This document shows, one piece after another, positions 24,793 through 33,040 of a stretch of 64,000 nucleotides of DNA. The DNA comes from CAVPDE01 sp963707125 (GTDB lineage Bacteria; Desulfobacterota; DSM-4660; Desulfatiglandales; HGW-15): NCBI GenBank assembly GCA_963707125.1, contig CAVPOU010000007.1, positions 1 through 64,000 of the forward strand. The letters are read 5' to 3'. A program made the translations under genes and the position numbers. The notes beneath the pieces were generated by a model that worked only from the letters and a program-made list of their open reading frames with translations, did no database searches and had not been told where the DNA came from. Every line of letters begins with the position of its first letter. The stretch's first letter is position 1.

Positions 24793-25650
24793 ATGGATAA
24801 AAGGAGAGGGCTGGCACTGGTTACGGGAGCGAGCAGCGGTACGGGACGAGAAACCGCGAAGCGACTGGCTGAGAAAGGATTTGACGTGATCGTTGCGGCA
24901 AGGCGCAAGGAACGCCTCGAAGAACTTGCCTCTCAATACAAAAGCATCACCCCCAGAGAGCTGGATCTCTCGAAGCAGGCAAAGGTGAAGACTTTTTGTG
25001 AATACCTTTCGACTTTGCCCGGACCTGTATCCGTCCTGATCAATAATGCAGGGTACAGCATCCGGGGCGCCTTAGAGGATGTGCCGCCGGAGGCAGTCAG
25101 ACGGGTCTTTCAGGTCAATCTGTTTTCTTTGATTCAAATTACCCAGGCGTGCTTGCCTGCGATGCGTAAACAGAGAAAGGGCAGGATCGTGAACGTCAGC
25201 TCTATGGCAGGTAAGTTCGTCTTCCCCATGAGCGGAGTTTATGCGGCAACGAAGCATGCGCTGGAGGCTGTTACGGACGCGCTGCGCCTCGAAGTCGCCC
25301 CTTTCGGGATCAAGGTTGTGGCCATTCGCCCAGGCTTTGTTGCCACGGAGTTCAACGATGCGGCCAATCGTATCACGGGGGACCTCATGGCAAAGACAGA
25401 CCCTGACTATAAGATTCTTTATCAGACGGCGGCCACGGGAGTCGGAAAGCTGTTTGTGAATGCGACCGTGCCCGGTCCCGGCTCGATTGCCGATCTCATT
25501 CTGGAGGCTGTTCTTTCAGAAAACCCCAGGGTGGTCTACTCAGGCGGCTTCCTGAGTCAGGAGATTCTGGGCAAGCGCTTTCAGCTGGACGATGAAGGGT
25601 TCCACCGGTTCATGGGTGAACTCACAGGGCTGGGGGTCTTGCGGGTATGA
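24793..25650 (+). CDS. Short-chain dehydrogenase/reductase
   Basis: A 285-residue classical SDR. The NAD(P)-binding motif TGASSGTG is at residues 11-18, NNAG near 84, and the catalytic Tyr-Lys pair at Y150 and K154 in YAATK, preceded by the serine of VSSMAG. After the active site come AIRPGFVATEF and a C-terminal substrate region. It will reduce or oxidise a carbonyl/alcohol with NADP(H) or NAD(H); the substrate is not evident. ATG 24793 follows GGGAGG at 8 bp. The usual third glycine of TGxxxGxG is kept, though the common Ile is replaced by Thr. Confidence 0.92.
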   Translation: MDKRRGLALVTGASSGTGRETAKRLAEKGFDVIVAARRKERLEELASQYKSITPRELDLSKQAKVKTFCEYLSTLPGPVSVLINNAGYSIRGALEDVPPEAVRRVFQVNLFSLIQITQACLPAMRKQRKGRIVNVSSMAGKFVFPMSGVYAATKHALEAVTDALRLEVAPFGIKVVAIRPGFVATEFNDAANRITGDLMAKTDPDYKILYQTAATGVGKLFVNATVPGPGSIADLILEAVLSENPRVVYSGGFLSQEILGKRFQLDDEGFHRFMGELTGLGVLRV

Positions 25651-25794
25651 TGAGCAAACCCTTGGAAAGATCAAGGAAAGGATCAACCGGTTTTACTTTG
25701 AGTGAAGTGTGACTTTGCGCTGTTTCGGCCGGCATCCGGAGCCTGTTTTATTGTCAACTCTTTTGTTCTTGCTTTGTTGTGGAGGAGGCAAAAA

Positions 25795-26009
25795 ATGGGA
25801 ATTCTGGATTATTTCAAGCCGGTGGATACCTGGCCCCCGGATGAGGTCCGGCAGTTCTTGAATGATAGGAGCCCTAAGGAATACAAGTGGTTGATGTGAA
25901 GAGTTTCAAAGAGTACGAAGAAAAGGAAGAGAAAGCGAAGAAGATATTTGACTCACCGCAGTACTTCAAAAAAACGGGCCATTCATTGCCCGGTGGGAGA
26001 AACTCATGA
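25795..26009 (+). pseudogene. Remnant of a second rhodanese gene, N-terminal part
   Basis: Starts MGILDYFKPVDTWPPDEVRQ, matching the first 26 residues of the rhodanese-rubrerythrin fusion at 23165 with few changes. It stops at 25897-25899. A single-base change near 25888 restores KEYKVVDVKSFKEYEE, parallel to the LVDVRTPKEYEEGHLPG block of the intact copy. The sequence then diverges but still shows GGGAGAA...GGACTGAAG near 25994-26030, parallel to the intact gene. The catalytic region and ferritin-like part are gone. The two copies flank the universal stress and SDR genes as direct repeats. Confidence 0.7.
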
Positions 26010-26340
26010 GCGAGGGCGGACTGAAGCAGGCCAGGCAATTGACCAGCGAGGGGTTTCATTATGATAACCTCGTCGAAATGGCAAAACACTGCCGTGAGGA
26101 GACTGATCCCGAAAGGATTTTGAGCGCCTACATCCTGAATCGCGTTTTGTCTGATCTGGCGGCAGAACTTGGGGATGGCATCGTGCTCACCGACGAACTG
26201 CGCAAGCTGGAGGCCAAATACCGAACCGCCCTGAATCTCGCGCTTGAAAGCGCGGAGGCAGGGGCACCCCAGGAAGAGCAGAACAGAAGGCTGAACGGAT
26301 CTCGTCCAGACTGCTGTGGACTTCTGAAGAGACAGCGTAA
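26006..26340 (+). CDS. Hypothetical protein, probably about 110 residues, frameshift near the C-terminus
   Basis: Starts MSEGGLKQARQLTSEGFHYD in the decayed end of the rhodanese remnant and continues LVEMAKHCREETDPERILSAYI and ELGDGIVLTDELRKLEAKY, a helical soluble protein of no family I recognise. The codon pattern is gene-like. In the main frame it would run into the next gene to 26488, but a frame change near 26280 gives QKAERISSRLLWTSEETA and a stop at 26338-26340, just before the ribosome site of the next gene. That arrangement is more natural. GGGAGA precedes the ATG. Confidence 0.45.
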
Positions 26341-26367
26341 ACCTCTGAGTCAGCGGAGGGAAGATCG

Positions 26368-27912
26368 ATGGATAGCGTGCGTTCACAGCCTGTGCTGGTC
26401 ACGGGCTCCACAGGGTACGTGGGTGGGAGGCTGGTACCGCAGCTTTTGTCCTCGGGGCACCGGGTGCGCGTCCTGGGCCGGTCTGTAGCGAAACTCCAGG
26501 CCCGTCCATGGGCAACTCGCCCTCTCCTGGAAATGGTTCAGGCCGATGTGATGGATCTGGAATCCCTGAAAAAGGCCTGCCGGGGGTGCTGGGCTGCTTT
26601 CTACCTTGTTCACTCCATGAGCGCGCGCCACAAGGACTTTGCCGCAGCAGACCGCAAAGCCGCAGTCAATATGGCCAAGGCTGCAAGTGAAGAGGGAGTG
26701 GAAAGGATCATCTACCTCGGTGGGCTCGGCGAGGAGTCGGATTCCCTCAGCAAGCACCTCAAGTCCCGCATAGAGGTGGCCAGGATACTGCAGTCCGGGA
26801 GGGTTCCCACCACCTTTCTGAGAGCCGCCATGCTCCTGGGCTCGGGCAGCGCCTCCTTTGAGATCCTTCGCTACCTGGCGGAGCGCCTTCCCGTCATGAT
26901 CACACCCCGGTGGGTAAAAAATCCTGTGCAGCCCATCGCCATTCGCAATGTGCTGAACTATCTTCAGGGTTGCCTGGAGAATGCGGAAACCACCGGTGGG
27001 ACATTCGACATCGGCGGTCCGGACGTCCTGACCTACCGGCGCCTCCTGGAGATTTACGCGGAAGAGGCGGGTCTTGCAAAACGCTGGATCATACCGGTCC
27101 CGGTGCTCACACCACGACTGAGTTCCTTGTGGATCCACCTGATAACACCTGTCCCTTCTTACATTGCCAGGCCTCTGACAGAGGGACTCCAAAATCCTGT
27201 TGTCTGCCGGGAGGATCGAATAAGGGCTCTCATTCCTCAGGAATTGATGACCTGCCGCGATACCATCCGTCTTGCCCTGGGCCGCATCCGCAACCAGTGC
27301 GTGGAAACCTGCTGGACGGACGCAGGACAGCCCTCCATCCCTGAGTGGATCCACTGCGGGGATGCCTCCTATAGCGGAGGCGACATTCTGGAGTCCGGTT
27401 ACCGGATCGTTTTGGACGCCACACCCGAGGATGTGTGGAAACCGATCGTGAGAATCGGAGGCTAAACAGGCTGGTACTCGGCAAACGCTCTGTGGTTCCT
27501 GAGAGGTCTGATCGACCGCCTGGCGGGCGGCATCGGCTTGCGCAGGGGTCGCCGGGATCCGGCTCGGCTTTATGCAGGGGACGCTGTGGATTTTTTCCGG
27601 GTTCTCGAGGTGGAGGAGCCTTATCACCTCCACCTCTTGGCTGAGATGAAATTCCCGGGCGAAGCCTCTCTTGAATTCAGGCTCCACCCCATGAAGGATG
27701 GCCGAACTGAGCTCCAGCAGCTGTCTCGATATGTCCCAAAGGGGCTCTCAGGACTCCTTTACTGGTACATCCTCTACCCCTTCCACGAGTGGGTCTTCCG
27801 GGGGATGCTCAGGGGCATTGCCAAGGCAGTGGGAAGACCTGTCGTCCAGGGGCCGGACCGTTTCGCACCACGACGCCACCATGTCTGCACCTTTGATCCC
27901 AGAGTGTCGTAG
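26368..27912 (+). pseudogene. NAD(P)H-binding epimerase-like protein with DUF2867 domain, interrupted by an in-frame TAA
   Basis: Residues 1-300 form an SDR-extended/NmrA-like Rossmann fold: VLVTGSTGYVGGRLVPQLL, then QADVMDLESLKKAC, AFYLVHSM and FDIGGPDVLTYRRLL. Beyond residue 330 the sequence is the DUF2867 domain, first RIVLDATPEDVWKPIVRIGG, then a TAA at 27463-27465, then in the same frame TGWYSANALWFLRGLIDRL, GGIGLRRGRRDP and the remainder to 27912. The usual family sequence at the break is GGETGWY, so GAA (Glu) has become TAA by one substitution. The full gene would encode about 514 residues. Unlike the TGA at 23384, this stop does not replace a Cys and is best read as a nonsense mutation. 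RBS is GGAGGG. Confidence 0.8.
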
Positions 27913-27935
27913 GACCGGCCGGAATCAGCCCACGG

Positions 27936-28967
27936 CTACACGATGTGAACGACAATGGCGTGCTCTTCCACCCCGTTGTTCCCGTACCCGAGCACATTCC
28001 AGGAGGCGCTCATGGGCTGCATCCGACCGTTGTCGTCGGTTGCCCGCGCCATGATCTTGAAATCCCCTTTGCCTTTTGCCTCCCAGACAAATTGCCACTG
28101 CCTCCAAGCGAATTTCTCCTGTGGGCCTATAAACGTGGCGGGCTCCCAACTGCTGCCGTTATCGACTGAAACCTCCACCCGCTCAACTTCCCCCTCCCCG
28201 GCGTAGGCTGCCCCCAGGATCGTTATAGGTCCCACGGGCAGGCTTTCGCCCTGAAGGGGTTGAGTGATAATCGAGTTCAGTTTGATGGCTGTCACAACCG
28301 ATCCGCTCTTGGGGTCCTGGTCCTTTTGAAACACGCGATAGACCTTGTCCATGAAAAAACCTTCGTAAGGCCGGTCCATGAGCGTGATCTTGTGCAGCCA
28401 TTTGGCGCTGTTCGCGCCGGTCCACCCCAGAGCCAAAGCCCGCAGAGGATATCCGTGTTTAAGGGGCAGAGGTTCGCCGTTCATCTCGTAGGCCAGGAGG
28501 GTGGAGGACATGGCTTTTTCAAGGGGAATGCTCCGGATAAAAGGGATGCCGGAGCTTCCGAGAGGCTTGTCCATTCCCTGAAAGGCGACGTGCTTTGCGT
28601 CCGGCATGGGACGCGCCCTTACGAGGATGTCCCGAAGCCAAACGCCTCCCCATACGGCATTGCCCGCTCCCCCTATGGTCCAGGGATTGCCGGATGCTTT
28701 TTCTGCGAGAAGAGAGCGACCGTTTCCGGAACACTCCAGGGTGTTGGAGACTATGGCCTTTGGCATGCGGGTGATCTGATCATAAGAAAGTCGAATGGGA
28801 TCTTCCACCAGCCCATCGATGTGGAGTCGCCACTCAGCCGTAGAGACGGGTTCCTGAGGGATTTCTCCCTGGTTCCGATCGAAAAAAACGGCATTTGATG
28901 TGATCCAGGAGCGAAGATGGGAAATAGGGGTTTCTGCATTCAAAGGCCTCTCGGTCATGATCCGCAT
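27936..28967 (-). CDS. Molybdopterin-dependent oxidoreductase, sulfite-oxidase family, cytoplasmic form
   Basis: A 343-residue protein of the sulfite-oxidase fold. The molybdenum ligand is C79 in NTLECSGNGR. Other conserved blocks are WGGVWLRDIL, GIPFIRSIPLEKA, EMNGEPLPLKHGYPLRAL and WTGANSAKWLHKI. The second half is the Mo-co dimerisation (Ig-like) domain, with VERVEVSVDNGSSWEPA and FVWEAKGKGDFKIMARATDDNG. There is no Tat or Sec signal and no haem domain, so the enzyme probably acts in the cytoplasm; relatives oxidise sulfite or reduce sulfoxides, but the substrate is open. It converges with the epimerase gene. The start may be ATG 28967 or ATG 28958. Confidence 0.9.
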   Translation of the reverse strand: MRIMTERPLNAETPISHLRSWITSNAVFFDRNQGEIPQEPVSTAEWRLHIDGLVEDPIRLSYDQITRMPKAIVSNTLECSGNGRSLLAEKASGNPWTIGGAGNAVWGGVWLRDILVRARPMPDAKHVAFQGMDKPLGSSGIPFIRSIPLEKAMSSTLLAYEMNGEPLPLKHGYPLRALALGWTGANSAKWLHKITLMDRPYEGFFMDKVYRVFQKDQDPKSGSVVTAIKLNSIITQPLQGESLPVGPITILGAAYAGEGEVERVEVSVDNGSSWEPATFIGPQEKFAWRQWQFVWEAKGKGDFKIMARATDDNGRMQPMSASWNVLGYGNNGVEEHAIVVHIV

Positions 28968-29050
28968 TTTCTCAGCTCATCGTCGTCTCCTCCATGGAAT
29001 CAAGCATTCACAAAAGAGCTCTATCCATTAGGCCTGCTAAGTCTCCCGAC

Positions 29051-29356
29051 TTATCGCTGGCTCGCAGCCGACTTGTACTTGGCGTACACGTCGTGGACTT
29101 TTCGCTTGAGGGCTTTGAGCTTTTTCGAATCCTCTTTAGAAAGCCATGAAGGTTCGCTGATGGAAAAGAGGGAGTTACTGATGTCGTCAAGAGCGCGCTC
29201 GCTGGCCTCACACCATTCTAGGGTACAGGCATTGACCATCTTTGATGTGAAATCGATTTCTTTTTCGAGTAATCCCAGAGACTGCTCAAGATTCTCTACG
29301 AATGATTTCCACCCTTCAAATACTTTTTTCCTTACGATTTCATCGGGCATTTCCAT
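29051..29356 (-). CDS. Hypothetical helical protein, 101 residues
   Basis: Starts MEMPDEIVRKKVFEGWKSFV and is almost entirely charged helix, ending LKRKVHDVYAKYKSAASQR. It may form a coiled coil and superficially resembles phasin-type proteins, but I see no family motif. ATG 29356 follows AGAGGAGG at 8 bp, which supports a real gene. It lies downstream of no obvious partner, between the sulfite-oxidase-like gene and a DUF2177 membrane gene read the other way. Confidence 0.55.
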   Translation of the reverse strand: MEMPDEIVRKKVFEGWKSFVENLEQSLGLLEKEIDFTSKMVNACTLEWCEASERALDDISNSLFSISEPSWLSKEDSKKLKALKRKVHDVYAKYKSAASQR

Positions 29357-29544
29357 TGGCTTGTCCTCCTCTTAAGATTTTTGACTAATTTAAAGCCCTT
29401 AAACGATAAAGCAAGAGAGATCTATTGAATACTTACGCCAATCCTATCGCATGTGAGCCGGTGCATTGATTCACAAAAAGGCACTGGACTTATACTGAAT
29501 CTCATCTTAAAGTGAGTTTAAATGTAATGGACGTGGAGGCAGTC

Positions 29545-29958
29545 ATGCAACTAGGATTTGCTCAATTCCTAAAACTTTACGCCATATCCGTGCCTGTTTT
29601 TTTCCTGATCGATTTCCTTTGGCTCGGCTTGATCGCTAAACCTTTTTATGACAGGCACTTAGGGTACATCCTTCGAAGCCAAGTCCTTTGGACGGCTGCG
29701 ATTCTGTTCTATCTCTTCTTCCTCCTCGGCCTGGTTGTGTTTGTCATAGCCCCTGCAGTCGAATCCGGATCTCTTGCAAAGGCGATTTTCTTGGGTCTGT
29801 TTTTTGGTTTCATCACTTACCAGACCTATGAGCTGACGAACTACGCGCTGGTGAAAGACTGGCCTCTCATCGTAGTGATCGTGGACATCGCGTGGGGAAT
29901 GGTGCTCTCCAGCCTCGTCAGCGCGATCACCTTTCTACTTGCCACAAAGGTTTTCTAG
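29545..29958 (+). CDS. DUF2177 family membrane protein
   Basis: A 137-residue protein with four membrane helices. It has the family blocks PVFFLIDFLWLGLIAKPFYD at the N-terminus and FFGFITYQTYELTNYAL and DIAWGMVLSS in the second half. DUF2177 is a small inner-membrane family of unknown function. The start was placed at ATG 29545 because GGAGG is 7 bp before it; two earlier in-frame starts (29512, 29527) lie before that ribosome site. Confidence 0.8.
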   Translation: MQLGFAQFLKLYAISVPVFFLIDFLWLGLIAKPFYDRHLGYILRSQVLWTAAILFYLFFLLGLVVFVIAPAVESGSLAKAIFLGLFFGFITYQTYELTNYALVKDWPLIVVIVDIAWGMVLSSLVSAITFLLATKVF

Positions 29959-30113
29959 TATCAAGAGCCTTCCCTTGATGGTAGTGGAGTTTGCCTGGTC
30001 TGCCAAGGGACCGGACAATATTTCAAAATTCTTCTGGGTTACACTTGACATGCACTTCCGGCGCTTATATTATCTTTATCTTATTAACGTAAACTTCAAA
30101 AGGAGGGTGTAAG

Positions 30114-30281
30114 ATGGCGAAGAAGGATGTGCATAAGCAAAGATTTGTTTGGGTAAAGGACAAGTCCGGAAATGAGTTTGTGTGCCGAATCGACGACCTG
30201 AAGGACCCGAAGAAGGTAGACAAGGAGGACCTCAAGAACTGCGTCGATGATGCTTCGAGAGCGATCAACATAGGCGACTAG
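30114..30281 (+). CDS. Small conserved protein, 55 residues, paralogue of the protein at 14358
   Basis: Begins MAKKDVHKQRFVWVKDKSGN and continues EFVCRIDDLKDPKKVDKEDL, then KNCVDD. It has the same plan as the 60-residue protein on the minus strand at 14358-14540: a lysine-rich start, KDKxGxEFxC, a DxLK segment, EDLxxCV and a short tail. An excellent ribosome site (AAAAGGAGGGTG) precedes ATG 30114 and a strong terminator follows 38 bp after the stop, so this is a short monocistronic transcript. The promoter region upstream is AT rich. Function unknown; two conserved cysteines. Confidence 0.75.
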   Translation: MAKKDVHKQRFVWVKDKSGNEFVCRIDDLKDPKKVDKEDLKNCVDDASRAINIGD

Positions 30282-30318
30282 TTAAAGGTCCACCTGGAAG
30301 TCGGGTCAAAAACCATGG

Positions 30319-30346
30319 ACAGGGTCTCTAAGACCCTGTTTTTTTT
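30319..30346 (+). terminator. Rho-independent terminator
   Basis: Perfect 9-bp stem ACAGGGTCT / AGACCCTGT with a CTA loop, followed by eight Ts. It ends the small 55-residue gene transcript. Confidence 0.93.
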
Positions 30347-30398
30347 GATTCCCCAAGTAGATTTAAAGGCAGTGTCTCAATTATGCCTCTGCAAGTGT

Positions 30399-30472
30399 GT
30401 CATTTCGAGCGAATGCGAGAAATCTTGGCGTTCAGCACAGTTAAAAGATCTCTCCCTTCGGTCGAAATGACA
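30399..30472. repeat. Intergenic inverted repeat, copy of the TCGAAATGACA family
   Basis: GTCATTTCGAGCGAATGCG and AGAAATCTT on the left mirror AAGATCTCTCCC and TTCGGTCGAAATGACA on the right. It is one of four related copies in this window. Confidence 0.7.
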
Positions 30473-30544
30473 ACTTATCTCCGGAATACAAACTGCGGCT
30501 GGAACTTCAGAACCATGAAGCCGGAAAGAAAGGGAGGTTGCCGG

Positions 30545-31014
30545 ATGATAATGAAGTCCATGTGTTCGATTTGTATTCTCCTTTTCTTTATAGCGGTTTT
30601 TCCATGGCGCAAGCAGGTGAAAAGGGTTCTGTCGCAGATCTTGATCTCGACGCGCTGCGCTGGAAGAACCGTGTTCTTGTTCTTTTTTCTCCTTCGGAAT
30701 CCGACGTTTCATTTCAATTGCAAAAGCAGGGTTTGGCTTCGAGCACAGAAGGGGTGCTCGATCGTGAACTCATGGTCCTGGAAATTATAGAACAAGGGCA
30801 GAGCAGGGCCGGCAATCAGCTCCTGTCGCAAAAATCTGTTCAGAATATCCGCAGGAGACTCGGGGTGCAGGCAGGGCCTTTTCAGGTTTTGTTGATCGGA
30901 AAAGACGGTGGCGTCAAGCTCCGTTCCTCAGAACCGGTTTCGGTGAAGGACATTTTCGGTCTCATTGACAGCATGCCCATGCGCCAGCAGGAAATGGAGA
31001 GCAGGAAAAAATAA
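30545..31014 (+). pseudogene. DUF4174 exported protein, one-base frameshift in a T-run
   Basis: The N-terminus in one frame is a signal peptide (MIMKSMCSICILLFFIAVF); the rest lies in another frame: SMAQAGEKGS, then DLDALRWKNRVLVLFSP, the start of a DUF4174 domain, through QNIRRRLGVQAGPFQVLLIGKDGGVKLR. Adding one T to the T5 run at about 30596-30600 joins them as AVFSMAQA, with a good signal-peptidase site AQA. The mature protein would be about 130 residues. ATG 30545 follows AGGGAGG. DUF4174 has a thioredoxin-like look but no CxxC here. The lesion may be a sequencing error because it lies in a homopolymer. Confidence 0.75.
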
Positions 31015-31034
31015 CCCGTTTGAGAGATTCAGAA

Positions 31035-32636
31035 CTACGTCCTCATCCTGTGCTCGATCCTCAATAGCCTAGGCTGCTGGAACACATTGAGCCGTCCGGC
31101 AAGCCAGGTCCAGGCTGAAAAAGGGACGGTTGCCCATCCGAACAAACGTTCCTTGGCGGAGACAGGGCCGAGCTCCTTTTCAATGTCCTTCAAGAACACT
31201 CTGGCCTCTCTCCTCCGGTCCCCATTAGGTCCAAAGAGGATCGCAGGATAGAGCCCTGGAAGGGCGCTGCGGACATATCCTTTCATCCGCTCTGCACGAC
31301 CGTGCAGCAGGGGATTAAAAGAATTTTTCAGGTTGCGGTAGCCTTCGAACCATGTTCGCACCACGCGGATGAGGGAGGGACCCAGGAGTTCAAAGGCCTT
31401 CCGGTAGAGCTCACGCTGAAGATTCTCAAGCTCTGTTGGAGTGAAATGAGGGTGCTTGAAGTGCATGGAGAACCCATCGAAGGTTCGGTAGTCAGGGTGG
31501 TCAAGGTATTCTGGAAGATAGCGCCCCTCGGCAACGACCTGGCGGTGAAGGGGCGTGCCCGGAAAAGCGAAATAGATGAGGATTTGCCATAGAGCCGGAC
31601 CGAGCTCCGTGAGCTTTCTGAAATCCTCCAAGACCCGTGACCGGTCCTGGAAGGGAAACCCGACGATCATGGAGGTGAGGATCGCCACACCGCGCGATTG
31701 CAGGCCTTGATAGAGTGCGTCGAGGTCCTCTCCCTTCAACTTGTCATATCCGGATCCAGACCCCTCGAAGGCAGTCCACAGAATGTCAAATCCCATTTCC
31801 GCTATTTCGTCTGCCGTGAACTGGGACAGACCTCTCACACTCCCAAACCCCATGATTGAAAGGGGCTTGCCGCCTTCCCGCACGCAGGCAAGAAATTCCC
31901 TCGCTCTTTTGGCGTGGATGAAGAAGTCTTCGTCGATGATGATGAAGCCGCTCAATTCATCACCGGCATCCCTTGCCTTTTGTTCCATGAGAAGGATGGT
32001 TTCATAGAGCTGCCGGCCGCTTGAAACAAAGGGAACGTATTTGCGATTGAAAAAGTGGGACGTGCAGCAGAAGTCGCATCCATTGGGGCACCCGAGACCG
32101 CCCGTGATATGAGCCACTTTCGTGTTCAGAGGGTAGGAAAAGACCCGCGGCGATTGGATGGGTGCGTAGGGGTGGCGGATGGGGCGTTCAGGGTTCTCGC
32201 CCAGGAGCCTTCGCATAAAGCCGATGCCTTCTTCCCTGCAGATGAAATTCCCGAAAGGAGCAAGCTCATCATCAGGAAGGACCGTGCCATATCCGCCGAG
32301 GACGATCTTCGATCGGGGTGAGTACTTCCGTATGAGGTCTGCCATGCGTCGGAGTTTGTGGAAGGTGGCAACGACGAAATTGATGCCAATGTAGTCGTAG
32401 TTTCCGGTCTGGACTTCACGGAGGAATTCGTGCTCCGAGGGATAGTGGAGAACCACAGACGGGGCGTCGATGTTCTCTGCGATATAGTCAAGCCCCCAAC
32501 AGCGGATCACCTGGCGATAGCTGAAGATGCCCTGGCTGCGTGTCACCTGAGCGTGAAAGAGTTCAGCGCCCACGGAATCCCCTTCGCCATTTCCCCCAAA
32601 GGGACGGCAAACGGTCGTGAGCAGCAAATTCGGCAC
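31035..32636 (-). CDS. Radical SAM protein with N-terminal B12-binding-like domain
   Basis: A 533-residue protein. Residues about 60-150 form a cobalamin-binding-like Rossmann domain (YIGINFVVATFHKL, SKIVLGGYG) that lacks the DxHxxG loop, so B12 may not be bound in the usual way. The radical SAM cluster motif is CPNGCDFC (CxxxCxxC) near residue 180, followed by FIIIDEDFFIHAK and ILTSMIVGFPFQDRSR. The C-terminal 180 residues are a helical domain unknown to me. Such proteins methylate or rearrange unreactive carbons. The start is GTG 32636 with AGGAGGAGG 9-10 bp before it; no partner gene suggests a substrate. Confidence 0.85.
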   Translation of the reverse strand: MPNLLLTTVCRPFGGNGEGDSVGAELFHAQVTRSQGIFSYRQVIRCWGLDYIAENIDAPSVVLHYPSEHEFLREVQTGNYDYIGINFVVATFHKLRRMADLIRKYSPRSKIVLGGYGTVLPDDELAPFGNFICREEGIGFMRRLLGENPERPIRHPYAPIQSPRVFSYPLNTKVAHITGGLGCPNGCDFCCTSHFFNRKYVPFVSSGRQLYETILLMEQKARDAGDELSGFIIIDEDFFIHAKRAREFLACVREGGKPLSIMGFGSVRGLSQFTADEIAEMGFDILWTAFEGSGSGYDKLKGEDLDALYQGLQSRGVAILTSMIVGFPFQDRSRVLEDFRKLTELGPALWQILIYFAFPGTPLHRQVVAEGRYLPEYLDHPDYRTFDGFSMHFKHPHFTPTELENLQRELYRKAFELLGPSLIRVVRTWFEGYRNLKNSFNPLLHGRAERMKGYVRSALPGLYPAILFGPNGDRRREARVFLKDIEKELGPVSAKERLFGWATVPFSAWTWLAGRLNVFQQPRLLRIEHRMRT

Positions 32637-32706
32637 CTTAAACGACCTCCTCCTAAAAGATTGAATCGCCTTGAAAAAGAATTCTTATAACAAAACAACC
32701 GACAGC

Positions 32707-32961
32707 TCAAGAGCGCGCATGCCGAAGGGCATCGGCCAGCTTTTGATAGATGACCAGCAGCTCGTCCCCCGGGTTCATCGAGCGGTCGGGGCTCCAGATG
32801 GCAGCGATCTCCTTGTCCTCAATTTCCAGGCGCCGGCAGAGCAGCCGGGCCTGGTGCCAGGTCGGCAACCAGACCAGTTTCTCGCAGATGGCTTCGATGC
32901 TGCCGAATATGCTGATGAATCGCGGTAGACTCAGGATAAAATAAAGAGTTTCATGGTTCCG
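32707..32961 (-). pseudogene. C-terminal fragment of an unknown gene
   Basis: On the minus strand an open frame without a start reads FISIFGSIEAICEKLVWLPT, then QARLLCRRLEIEDKEIAAIW, then SMNPGDELLVIYQKLADALR, stopping at 32707-32709. The residue pattern is protein-like and its GC-rich codon use differs from the AT-rich flanks on both sides, which suggests a transferred or deleted gene piece. I do not recognise it. Confidence 0.35.
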
Positions 32962-33040
32962 CTAAAACTGATAGCTATCATTTGTGTATTGGTGCGGCAA
33001 TAGCAAACATGATAATATATCCATTTAGGGCGTGCGCTCT

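Noticed and set aside
27463..27465. Pyrrolysine or other recoded stop in the epimerase gene
   Set aside because: The codon is TAA and the replaced residue is an ordinary Glu. No recoding system uses TAA in this way in such bacteria.
26383..27687. A 434-codon open frame on the minus strand
   Set aside because: It lies antisense to the epimerase/DUF2867 gene, whose motifs are unambiguous; the antisense translation has no family motifs and is a codon-bias shadow.
29051..29356. Phasin for polyhydroxyalkanoate granules
   Set aside because: The protein is helical and of similar length, but no phasin motif is present and no PHA synthase gene is nearby.
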